Below, piece after piece: positions 1 to 7,036 of a DNA stretch of 10,579 nt. The stretch comes from Prevotella sp. UBA5379 (GTDB taxonomy: Bacteria; Bacteroidota; Bacteroidia; Bacteroidales; Bacteroidaceae). The stretch's first letter is position 1. Every line of letters begins with the position of its first letter. A program made the position numbers and the translations under genes. The notes under the pieces were generated by a model. That model searched no databases. It had not been told where the DNA came from and saw only the letters and a list, made by a program, of their open reading frames with translations. The stretch spans positions 3,283 through 13,861 of the forward strand of contig DHOX01000053.1 in the NCBI GenBank assembly GCA_002409785.1. Direction: 5' to 3'.

Positions 1-977
1 CCAAAGTCTTGCTGCCGCTTTGAATACAACATTTCCGTCAATGTCTTTTCATGCAGATTCCCTAATTTATACTCAGGATAAACAAAGTGGTCACAGCAAT
101 ATACATCACCGTTGAATTCCATTACCGCCGCATGCCCACATTCCCTGGCCATATCACATATCCCCGGAGCGACCCCTGACCAATTGGCAAGCGTAGCATC
201 GAAGAGTTGGATATAATAATCTCCCACATCTTCCCTGACCCATTCATCAAAAATCGTGCAGAGGAAATTCCCCCATTGCTCAGCCGTTATAGAAAAGTCA
301 GCCAACTTCCCCTGCTCCTGCATCCCCGGTGCCAGGGTAAGTCCATCCGTCCTGTTTACGATACGCTCTACAATAGGAGTAAACTGGATATATTTGCAAT
401 GAATATCCTTGAAGAAATGATAGAAATCCAGAGGATAGTCTGCATTGAAATCATTAATGACAGCAAGCGCATTCCACTCTACACCATGCTTATTGAGCAA
501 GCGGATTCCATTCATTACTTTCTGAAAAGACGGCTTCCCGCTTCTGGTCCGACGATATTCATCATGAAACTCCTGTGGCCCGTCAATAGATACACCGACA
601 AGGAAATTGTTCTCCTTAAAGAACTCACACCATTCATCAGTGAGTAACGTCCCATTCGTCTGGATGCAATTGTCAATCTGCCTGCCCCCGGCATACCTCG
701 TCTCAAGTTCCAATGCCTTTTTATAAAAGGATATAGGACGCATCAACGTCTCACCACCATGCCAGGTAAAAAGAACCTGCGGCAACGTCTGTGACTCAAT
801 ATAATCCTTGACAAACTTTTCAAGGAGTTCGTCAGAGATGACACGATCCTTATATTGCTTATACAGGTTGCCCTTCTCCAGATAATAGCAATACTTACAA
901 GCCAGATTGCACAAAGAACCCGCAGGTTTTAACATTACATATAAAGGTCTTCCGAAAGGAACAGCTGTTGACGTCAT
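1..977 (-). CDS. chuR: Anaerobic sulfatase-maturating enzyme (radical SAM), C-terminus cut by window edge
   Basis: Cytoplasmic radical S-adenosylmethionine enzyme that oxidises the active-site Ser (or Cys) of sulfatases to C-alpha-formylglycine without oxygen, acting before export. I translated it by hand: 325 full codons are present and the frame stays open to base 1. Visible are the radical SAM cluster cysteines C23-x3-C27-x2-C30, the HGGE SAM-binding motif (73-76), and C274, C280 and C295, whose spacing matches ligands of an auxiliary Fe-S cluster in characterised maturases (C255, C261, C276 in the Clostridium perfringens enzyme). D296 directly after C295 sits where the proposed catalytic base Asp277 lies. 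The text closely resembles what I recall of the Bacteroides thetaiotaomicron chuR/anSME product (about 414 residues), so some 90 residues with the remaining cluster cysteines should lie beyond the left edge. The ATG at 977 is the first after an in-frame TAA. It is last in a row of co-directional sulfatase genes, 147 bases after the previous stop. Confidence 0.95.
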   Translation of the reverse strand, partial: MTSTAVPFGRPLYVMLKPAGSLCNLACKYCYYLEKGNLYKQYKDRVISDELLEKFVKDYIESQTLPQVLFTWHGGETLMRPISFYKKALELETRYAGGRQIDNCIQTNGTLLTDEWCEFFKENNFLVGVSIDGPQEFHDEYRRTRSGKPSFQKVMNGIRLLNKHGVEWNALAVINDFNADYPLDFYHFFKDIHCKYIQFTPIVERIVNRTDGLTLAPGMQEQGKLADFSITAEQWGNFLCTIFDEWVREDVGDYYIQLFDATLANWSGVAPGICDMARECGHAAVMEFNGDVYCCDHFVYPEYKLGNLHEKTLTEMLYSKRQQDF

Positions 978-1059
978 CTTGTTTGTTTTGATAGTTATAA
1001 CACTACAATATTAGTAATTTTTTAAAGAATAAAGTCCTTTAATGCAAGAAAATTTAGTC

Positions 1060-1118
1060 CCTCGGCAAAGAAATCCGTATATTGAAGAGCCTCCAAACAC
1101 GGATTATCCTTGACGAGG
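1060..1118 (-). terminator. Long imperfect inverted repeat after the sulfatase stop; possible terminator, attenuator or mRNA-stabilising hairpin
   Basis: Arms 1060-1078 and 1099-1118 are near-perfect reverse complements (CCTCG, CAA, GA and AATCCGT blocks shared), with one mismatch, one single-base bulge and a 20-base loop. On the transcribed minus strand one further difference becomes a G-U wobble, so about 19 pairs can form in the RNA. The hairpin begins 6 bases after the stop of the 1125-2822 sulfatase and lies about 80 bases before the maturase start. Only a weak T-rich stretch follows it, so it is not a textbook intrinsic terminator; partial termination or protection of the upstream mRNA 3' end are alternatives. 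Confidence 0.55.
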
Positions 1119-1124
1119 TAAGGA

Positions 1125-2822
1125 TCAATATTCCGTCACATTCAGTTTCTTCCGGTATCCATTGAGTAACTTTTTCAAATAACCGGTTATCTTCTGTGTC
1201 CCTGCCTGACCATAAATATTATTCAATTCATGCGGGTCGTTCTTCAGATCATACAACTCATAGGTATCCAGATCCGGATCATTATGAGTAATATACCCCG
1301 TCTTGTCAAGCATCTGGAGGACGCCATATTCTGTCGTTCCAGGAGTGGTCTGATATTTTGATGTAGCACCCTTTAAGCCACCTTTCCCATAGAAATGTAT
1401 CAACTTATATCTTTCAGTCCTCACACCATCATGCTTACGAACCATGTGGAATGTGGGATAATCATAATAATGATAGTATAAGCTTTTTCTCCAGTTGGCA
1501 GGCGTTTTACCAGTAAACAGAGGTTCAAGAGGCAGTCCGCTCATCGCCTTCAGTTGCTTTATTCCGGCTAACTTTAAGAATGTAGGAGCATAATCTATAT
1601 TCTGGACCATCGCATAGCATTTTGTTCCCGGTTTTATGTGTCCGGGATAGGATATGATCAACGGTGTCCGGAAAGATTCTTCATACATGAAGCGCTTGTC
1701 AAACCAATTATGTTCTCCTAAATAAAAGCCTTGATCAGATGTGTAAATAATAATCGTATTCTTCAGCAAGCCATGAGCTTTAAGATAATCAATCAATTCG
1801 CCGACACCGTCATCAATGCCTTTTACACAACTCAGATAATCACGGAGGTAATGCTCATATTTCCATTCATATAAAGCATTACCGGTCAGATGTTGTGATA
1901 AGAATTTCTCATTTCTGGGTGTATAGTAATCCTCCCAGGCAGCACGCTGTTCAGGGGTCATCCGGTTAAGTCCTGCCATCAGGAATTTATAGGATAACCG
2001 GTCATAAGGAGAAGTAAGGGAATCCTTCAACTGTTCAATCTTCATATCCTGAATCAACTCCATGTCTTTAGATATAGACATTTTCTGAGTATGTGCAGCA
2101 GAACATCTTGTCCGATAATCATCATAAAAAGTTGAAGGAATCGGAAAGTTAGTCTTGTCATACATTCCCAAATATCTCAGATTAGGCATCTGATTCCTAT
2201 GAGGAGCCTTAAAGTGCACCATTAAGCAAAAGGGCTGTTTTGTATTCCTATGGTTTAAGAATTCCAAAGCATGTTTAACTACAAGATCCGTACAGTATCC
2301 TTGTTCTCTGACAAATTTCCCATTTGTATCCGTCCCCTTGAAATCCGGATTATAGTATTCCCCCTGTCCGTTAAAGATATGATAATAGTCAAATCCTTTT
2401 GGAGTGCACATCATGTGCCATTTACCAACAATTGCTGTCTGATAATTTGCTTTCTGCAGCAGTTCGGTAAAGAAAGTCTTTGTGCTGTCAATACCCTCCC
2501 ACAACTGCTTCTGACCATTCTGGTTGCTATATAGACCCGTCATGACACAGGCACGACTTGGAGTAGATAACGAATTTTCGACGAAAGCACGTTCAAAAAT
2601 CATTCCGTTATTGGCTATCCTGTCAATATTGGGAGTTGGAGCCAACCTTGACACATCACTCCCATAAGCACTGATCGCATTATAGGAGTGGTCGTCACTC
2701 ATAATATATAAGATATTGGGCTTTGGTGCTTTATTTCTGTCCGGTACACCTTTTATGTGTGCTCCAGCGGTAACGGTAAGTAACGAAGACATGACGACCG
2801 CTATATTCCTGTTAAAAATCAT
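1125..2822 (-). CDS. Periplasmic serine-type sulfatase, N-acetylglucosamine-6-sulfatase-like
   Basis: Formylglycine-dependent sulfatase of 565 residues that hydrolyses sulfate esters from a glycan in the periplasm. A signal peptide covers about residues 1-21 and no lipobox is seen. Predicted active-site residues are D43 and D44 (metal), S86 in S-T-P-S-R (86-90, to become formylglycine), K134 and H136 in GKWH, H208 in KAPHR, D363 and Q364 (metal) and K376. The FDYY and GQGEYYNPDF segments (144-161), KAPHRNQMP (205-213) and the lysine-rich insert at about 225-310 are typical, from memory, of the human GNS-like class (SulfAtlas S1_11), which includes GlcNAc-6-O-sulfatases of gut Bacteroides. The usual C-terminal ELYDLKNDPHE motif is at 522-532. 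The ATG at 2822 gives a full signal peptide and lies 158 bases after the preceding gene, behind a candidate promoter. General function is certain; the exact sulfate position is inferred. Confidence 0.93.
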   Translation of the reverse strand: MIFNRNIAVVMSSLLTVTAGAHIKGVPDRNKAPKPNILYIMSDDHSYNAISAYGSDVSRLAPTPNIDRIANNGMIFERAFVENSLSTPSRACVMTGLYSNQNGQKQLWEGIDSTKTFFTELLQKANYQTAIVGKWHMMCTPKGFDYYHIFNGQGEYYNPDFKGTDTNGKFVREQGYCTDLVVKHALEFLNHRNTKQPFCLMVHFKAPHRNQMPNLRYLGMYDKTNFPIPSTFYDDYRTRCSAAHTQKMSISKDMELIQDMKIEQLKDSLTSPYDRLSYKFLMAGLNRMTPEQRAAWEDYYTPRNEKFLSQHLTGNALYEWKYEHYLRDYLSCVKGIDDGVGELIDYLKAHGLLKNTIIIYTSDQGFYLGEHNWFDKRFMYEESFRTPLIISYPGHIKPGTKCYAMVQNIDYAPTFLKLAGIKQLKAMSGLPLEPLFTGKTPANWRKSLYYHYYDYPTFHMVRKHDGVRTERYKLIHFYGKGGLKGATSKYQTTPGTTEYGVLQMLDKTGYITHNDPDLDTYELYDLKNDPHELNNIYGQAGTQKITGYLKKLLNGYRKKLNVTEY

Positions 2823-2832
2823 ACTTAATCCT

Positions 2833-2847
2833 TTAAGATATTCTTAA
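2833..2847. repeat. Short perfect inverted repeat in the sulfatase leader
   Basis: TTAAGA-tat-TCTTAA, 6-base arms around a 3-base centre, lies 10 bases upstream of the ATG at 2822 in the 158-base gap. A second small dyad (CAAC-cta-GTTG, 2851-2861) sits beside it. Either could be a regulator site or a small leader hairpin near the ribosome-binding region, but in AT-rich sequence both may be chance. Confidence 0.25.
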
Positions 2848-2890
2848 TTACAACCTAGTTGGTTAGAGTATTTATATCAAACAATACCCG

Positions 2891-2920
2891 ATTATAAAAT
2901 GAATTCTAAAATCCTTTCAA
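2891..2920 (-). promoter_or_regulatory. Candidate promoter for the downstream sulfatase and maturase genes
   Basis: Read on the minus strand, TTGAAA (2915-2920) is followed after 18 bases by TATAAT (2891-2896), about 70 bases before the ATG at 2822. This is close to the enteric sigma-70 consensus. Bacteroidales normally use a -33 TTTG and -7 TAnnTTTG pattern. Just downstream there is TATTGTTTG, which resembles that -7 box with one extra base, about 20 bases after a TTTA. The sequence is AT-rich, so both matches could be accidental, but the 158-base gap after tightly packed genes makes a secondary promoter plausible. Confidence 0.3.
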
Positions 2921-2962
2921 GGATGAAGGCGGATATTGGCATACCATGCTAACATCCACCTT
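2911..2962 (-). terminator. Two adjacent hairpins after the sulfatase stop; possible weak terminator or processing site
   Basis: The first, 2926-2962, is an extended imperfect palindrome (AAGG, GGAT, TT and GCAT blocks on one arm with their complements on the other, 3-base loop). On the minus strand two of its mismatches become G-U pairs, leaving only an A-C mismatch and giving a 17-position stem 18 bases after the stop of the 2981-4732 gene. The second, 2911-2924, is ATCCTT-tc-AAGGAT, and in the RNA it is followed by four U residues. Together they resemble a terminator or a 3'-end stabiliser between two sulfatase genes. Efficiency cannot be judged from sequence. Confidence 0.5.
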
Positions 2963-2980
2963 GCTCATCCACATTAATAA

Positions 2981-4732
2981 TTATTTTACCGTAAATAGAA
3001 CAGGCTCACATTCTTTCCAGCCATACCGGACGGCTTTAACATATAAGGTAGTGCCTGCCGGGAACGTTAAGGCTTTCGTATAAAGTTCATAAGTTTTACC
3101 ATCCAATGACCATCCGATAGAGGCATTCTCTGTAAAATTGGTCACATATACCTTATGATTTATTGAATCCTGGGATACAAAAGGCTGTTTGGTAACACGT
3201 TGCTGACCATTTTGGTCTAACAACTCCGCTCTCATTTGAGCTTCCGGCAGCAAAGTTCCGTCATTCCCCTGGTCCCTCCAGCAATCCAGCGTATCGCGGA
3301 ACTGTTTGATCACATTTTTATACTCAGGATCATGAATTGCATTATGGAATTCATTCGGATCAGTTGTCAAATCATAAAATTCTTCAGCAGGACGATCTTC
3401 ATACCAGGATTTCATTTCTGGCCGCAAAGTGCCATTTTTATAAGCAGCATTCAGATCACGCGCTGCACGAACAGCATTTCTGTAATCCAATTCCATTCCA
3501 TTAGGATCTTTGGTCAGGTTACGGATATATTCATATTTCTTATCCTGGACAAAATAAGATTGCCATTGAGCTATATCCTGGCGAGCCCGATTTGCAAAAA
3601 TATATTTTCTTGCCTGGGGATGTTCCTGGGATAAATCAATCCCTTTCATATAAGAAGGAATTGGAGTCTTTGACATTCCTAAAATGGTAGGTGCAAGATC
3701 TTCAAAAGATATTAATCTATCACATGTAGTTCCATTCTCAGGTAGCCATGCCGTACGATATTTATCAGGAACATGTATAATCATAGGGACACGTGTAGAA
3801 CTATCATATCCATCACGTTTGCACCTTGGAAGGCAATCTCCATGATCAGTAGTAAAAATGAATATGGTATTATCCCAAAGTCCATCAGCCTTGAGATTTT
3901 CTATCAATTTCCCCACTTGCTGGTCCATTACCTGAATATTATTATAAAATCTGGCAATCTCTGTTCTCGTGCTTTTCGTATTCATGTAAAACGGATCAAC
4001 ACTGACCTTCTTAGGATCTGTTTCTTTGATCTTATACATAGCACGCAGTTTATCCCATTGTAAGGCAATCGGACGATACCATTTTTGCAAACCAGGATCT
4101 TTAGAATCAAAAAGGCCAGACTCATGTGTGATCTGTGGATTATAGTTAAACATAAAGGGACGTCCCTTTAAATCAAGAGTACGCCATACGGGTTTCAAGG
4201 TGTGTGCCATAACATCACTGTAGCCTTTTGGCTCAATAGAATTCCATATTGAGAAAGCTCCCGGATTGACAGGACTGGAAAATTCATAATCAAATTTTAC
4301 ATCACAATAGGTATAATACCCGTTACGACGCAATAATTCCGGATAAGCTTTGATATAGGAAGGGGGGACGGCAAAATACGGACCACCCTTATAACCGCAA
4401 GAGCGCATTTCCATCAGATTCTCAAAGTTCTGGAACACACCGGTAATTAATCCCGAGCGTGATGGAGAAGACACTCCGGCCATTGTATGTACATTTGTAA
4501 AACGTACTCCTTCCTTAGCCAGATTATCTAAATGAGGCGTTACAGCTATCGGATCTCCATAGCATCCCAAGCGGGGACTTAGATCTTCAGAAATCACTAA
4601 TACGATATTCGGCCTATCAGAATTTCTTTGCGCTTGCAAATCATTTGGAGATACACTCTGAGCTAAGGCACCTGTTACACTGGTCGTAGCCGTTACCAGG
4701 GTCAGGGTTTTGTATAAAATGTTATTATTCAT
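2981..4732 (-). CDS. Periplasmic serine-type sulfatase, heparan N-sulfatase-like, with C-terminal CHB_HEX_C/Fn3-like domain
   Basis: Sulfatase of 583 residues with a signal peptide (about 1-25, ending GALA-Q). Predicted metal ligands are E49-D50 near the N-terminus and D296-H297. S88 in S-S-P-S-R (88-92) is the future formylglycine. K146-x-D148 stands where most sulfatases have K-x-H, followed by H203 in THES and K305 in LPRCKR. The S-E-D, K-x-D-Y, THES and HGDxLPRxKR pattern matches, as I recall, the bacterial branch usually annotated as heparan N-sulfatase-like (near SulfAtlas S1_8); a different substrate is possible. After the sulfatase core (about 40-490), residues 513-583 form an extra beta-sandwich with the hallmarks of the chitobiase C-terminal/Fn3-associated domain (WSLDGK, then LYVKAVRYGW), likely structural or glycan-contacting. 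The ATG at 4732 lies 11 bases after the upstream stop, indicating co-transcription with the outer-membrane receptor gene. Confidence 0.9.
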   Translation of the reverse strand: MNNNILYKTLTLVTATTSVTGALAQSVSPNDLQAQRNSDRPNIVLVISEDLSPRLGCYGDPIAVTPHLDNLAKEGVRFTNVHTMAGVSSPSRSGLITGVFQNFENLMEMRSCGYKGGPYFAVPPSYIKAYPELLRRNGYYTYCDVKFDYEFSSPVNPGAFSIWNSIEPKGYSDVMAHTLKPVWRTLDLKGRPFMFNYNPQITHESGLFDSKDPGLQKWYRPIALQWDKLRAMYKIKETDPKKVSVDPFYMNTKSTRTEIARFYNNIQVMDQQVGKLIENLKADGLWDNTIFIFTTDHGDCLPRCKRDGYDSSTRVPMIIHVPDKYRTAWLPENGTTCDRLISFEDLAPTILGMSKTPIPSYMKGIDLSQEHPQARKYIFANRARQDIAQWQSYFVQDKKYEYIRNLTKDPNGMELDYRNAVRAARDLNAAYKNGTLRPEMKSWYEDRPAEEFYDLTTDPNEFHNAIHDPEYKNVIKQFRDTLDCWRDQGNDGTLLPEAQMRAELLDQNGQQRVTKQPFVSQDSINHKVYVTNFTENASIGWSLDGKTYELYTKALTFPAGTTLYVKAVRYGWKECEPVLFTVK

Positions 4733-4733
4733 A

Positions 4734-4743
4734 ATACTAGTAT
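4734..4743. repeat. Perfect 10-base palindrome filling an intergenic gap
   Basis: ATACTAGTAT occupies nearly all of the 11-base gap between the receptor stop and the ATG of the following sulfatase. It leaves no room for a Shine-Dalgarno sequence, consistent with Bacteroidales translation initiation or with translational coupling. As a palindrome of this length in AT-rich DNA it may be coincidental. Confidence 0.3.
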
Positions 4744-7014
4744 CTAAAATTTAAACGTTGTTTTAAACTCAATCTGGAAAGGACGAATATAAGTACAAGC
4801 TAAAGGCTGATCATAATAATTTGAGGCAGCCTCCTTCGTGATCGTATTCGCTCCCGCAATATTGCCCTGAGCTCCAGTCTGGTTCAACAGATTAATCACA
4901 TTCAGAGAAAATCCGACAGTCTTATTCGGATTATAATCTAATCCTGCAAAAGTTTCCCATCTTGAAGCAAAATAGAGGGCATTAGAAAAACATGCATATT
5001 GTTTAGAATAATAGCGTGCACTGGCCCAGATCCGGAATTTCTTGAATTGATATGAAGGGTCAATCTCCATAAGACACTTTGATACGGCGCGCACGGTTGC
5101 ATTTGTATAGCTGAATTTCTGGTCAAAAGCGGTAAAGTCAAAATCAGTATATTTTGGATTCTGCAGTGTCAGCAGATAATGAAGAGCAAAACCGAGGAAG
5201 GGTCTCCAGTTCATGTCAGTAGTCCATCCCAAAGTTTTCACCCCATATTTTACCGTAAGACGGGTGATCTCCGTAGCATCCTGAGGATTCTCGAAATTAC
5301 CAGCAAAGGAATAATTAGAACGCGTGATATAATTTATCTTTGATGTTACATCAAATTTCGAACTGTTGTAATAAAATCCAAAGGAAAGTACTTTGGTAGC
5401 ACTTGTCTTAATATCAGGATCAACTGCCTGGCAATAAGAAGAAAGATTGCCACCTATTTCTGCATACATGACATCAGCAGTAAAGCCTCCTCCATTAAAT
5501 GTGTTCCATACAAAATTAGCCGTTCCTGTTTTGTGGAACCAGTCTTTTTGCAATTTCTCTTTTCCTGTTAATATGTTCCAACCGTCAGATGACTTGCCCC
5601 TGCAACTTGTCGGAGCCCAATAACCATCTATATGCTGCCATTCCAAGCGTGTTCCTAAGTCTACGGTAAAACGTTTCGCGAAATGCCATTTGTCGGTAGC
5701 ATAAAAAGCAAATTTAGAATCAAGACCATCATAATACTGAATGGCACTATTCGGATTCTCATCTCCCCAGGAATCACTTGAATTTGTCCAAACCCCATTT
5801 ACTAATTTTTGATGTACTAAAGATGTCGGATTCTCTTCCACCGTAGCATAGGTCCCATAAACAGCACGATATGCATTATTTGCATTCAAACCATCAGCAC
5901 TGAGTCCCAGTAACCAATTATTGTTCTTACTATTCTTGGATAGTTCGGCACGCATATTGGCTCCAAACTTACCCCATTTATCAGCAATTGCCATCTGTCC
6001 CTTTTGAATCATACCCGTATAAACCTGATCAGGATTTGACTGATAAACGTATCTGTTAGTAGAGCCTTGTGATGTAGCATCAAATATGGTTCCATAATTA
6101 GGATTACAAAAACCTGACTGTGCAAAATGCAACCGTAATGCATAATGAAATTTCATTGCATTAGCGAAGTAGTGATTACCCAGAATATCAAAAATATGAG
6201 AGGTAGAACCAGTCTTCTTCAAAATATCCCAATTATACTGTTCTCCCGTCCAGATATCATGGGGATGGGCCACCCCACTCTTTTCAGCATACATGGTAGT
6301 TCCTATATCCAGTCCATTATATTCAGAAACTGTACCATCAGAATGGTAAACATAAGGATTAATATTCCATTGAGTTACTCCTTCTGAATTTGCGAATTTG
6401 TATTGCAGGCCTATCTCTCCATGTTTATATTTCTTATTGATGAAAAACCTGAATATCTGGGTTTTATCATTAAATCGAGAGAACTGAAGCCGCTGGCTTG
6501 TCGGATCATAATTGAGAAATGCACTTGCCTGATACGACCAGCCATGCTTAAGAGGTCCACTTACTTTGCCATTAAAACGAATTAAGCCAAAGGTGTTGGT
6601 TTGTATGCCTGCAACAGCACTGAATACAGGAGTACCTTTACCCGATTCCGTTGACATTGCGACCCCAATAGAACCATTCATTATGGCAGTCTTGTAAATA
6701 TTAAGCGATTGTACTTTCGAAAAGCTCCCGTCCTGCCTCCAGACTGTTGTCGGTGACTGGGACTGATAGTCGTATGTGACAGGCATTCCATTTTCAAGGA
6801 TTGTTGTACCTCCGAGGTCAGAAGGTAAGCCTATATTAATTTCACGTGGACTATCAGCAGAAGAAGCATTCAGCAGCATACTCTCGGCCTCACGATTTGT
6901 AGACGAAGAGGCTGTGGTTACATTCTTCTTGCTTTTGTCTATTTCCTGTGCATGAATGACTGCAGGAAATACAATGAACATTGTCATTGATAGAATAAAA
7001 GTTTTCTTTTTCAT
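4744..7014 (-). CDS. TonB-dependent receptor-like outer-membrane barrel with short plug, no SusD partner seen
   Basis: Predicted outer-membrane beta-barrel of 756 residues that would admit a ligand to the periplasm using TonB. There is a signal peptide (MKKKTF start, cleavage after about residue 22), a low-complexity Ser/Thr/Asn linker (30-42), then a compact plug-like segment at about 43-127 containing SADSPREINIG (52-62), a TTILENGMPV strand (70-79) and a GSIGVAM-TESGKG segment (114-126). Residues 130-756 alternate aromatic and polar strands with Tyr/Trp-rich turns and include the late NVINLLNQTG motif typical of the last strands of these receptors. The chain ends in Phe, as outer-membrane barrels do. 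Unlike SusC proteins (about 1000 residues) it lacks an N-terminal carboxypeptidase-like domain, and neither neighbour is a SusD. It is only 22 bases after one sulfatase gene and 11 before another, so transport and desulfation are likely linked. Ligand unknown; a degenerate plug means that true TonB dependence is inferred. Confidence 0.8.
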   Translation of the reverse strand: MKKKTFILSMTMFIVFPAVIHAQEIDKSKKNVTTASSSTNREAESMLLNASSADSPREINIGLPSDLGGTTILENGMPVTYDYQSQSPTTVWRQDGSFSKVQSLNIYKTAIMNGSIGVAMSTESGKGTPVFSAVAGIQTNTFGLIRFNGKVSGPLKHGWSYQASAFLNYDPTSQRLQFSRFNDKTQIFRFFINKKYKHGEIGLQYKFANSEGVTQWNINPYVYHSDGTVSEYNGLDIGTTMYAEKSGVAHPHDIWTGEQYNWDILKKTGSTSHIFDILGNHYFANAMKFHYALRLHFAQSGFCNPNYGTIFDATSQGSTNRYVYQSNPDQVYTGMIQKGQMAIADKWGKFGANMRAELSKNSKNNNWLLGLSADGLNANNAYRAVYGTYATVEENPTSLVHQKLVNGVWTNSSDSWGDENPNSAIQYYDGLDSKFAFYATDKWHFAKRFTVDLGTRLEWQHIDGYWAPTSCRGKSSDGWNILTGKEKLQKDWFHKTGTANFVWNTFNGGGFTADVMYAEIGGNLSSYCQAVDPDIKTSATKVLSFGFYYNSSKFDVTSKINYITRSNYSFAGNFENPQDATEITRLTVKYGVKTLGWTTDMNWRPFLGFALHYLLTLQNPKYTDFDFTAFDQKFSYTNATVRAVSKCLMEIDPSYQFKKFRIWASARYYSKQYACFSNALYFASRWETFAGLDYNPNKTVGFSLNVINLLNQTGAQGNIAGANTITKEAASNYYDQPLACTYIRPFQIEFKTTFKF

Positions 7015-7036
7015 GTGCGTGTAATAATTAAAGGTT

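Noticed and set aside
207..647. Plus-strand open frame of 146 codons
   Set aside because: It lies wholly inside the maturase gene on the opposite strand, whose translation has intact cluster motifs; the plus-strand product has no signal peptide, motif or family resemblance.
515..706. Second minus-strand frame of 63 codons within the maturase
   Set aside because: It is an out-of-frame reading of the maturase; the maturase frame is continuous through this stretch, so it is not evidence of a frameshift.
3236..3634. Plus-strand open frame of 132 codons opposite the N-sulfatase-like gene
   Set aside because: Hydrophobic Ile/Phe-rich product is what reversed AT-rich coding sequence gives; no start context or neighbours support it.
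4286..4298. Loss of the K-x-H catalytic histidine in the N-sulfatase-like enzyme as a sign of an inactive protein
   Set aside because: The K-x-D-Y form fits what I recall of this branch of bacterial sulfatases, and all other catalytic positions (S88, H203, D296, H297, K305) are present, so inactivation is not supported.
4744..7014. Annotation of the barrel as SusC
   Set aside because: It is about 250 residues shorter than SusC proteins, lacks the N-terminal carboxypeptidase-like domain, and no SusD follows it.
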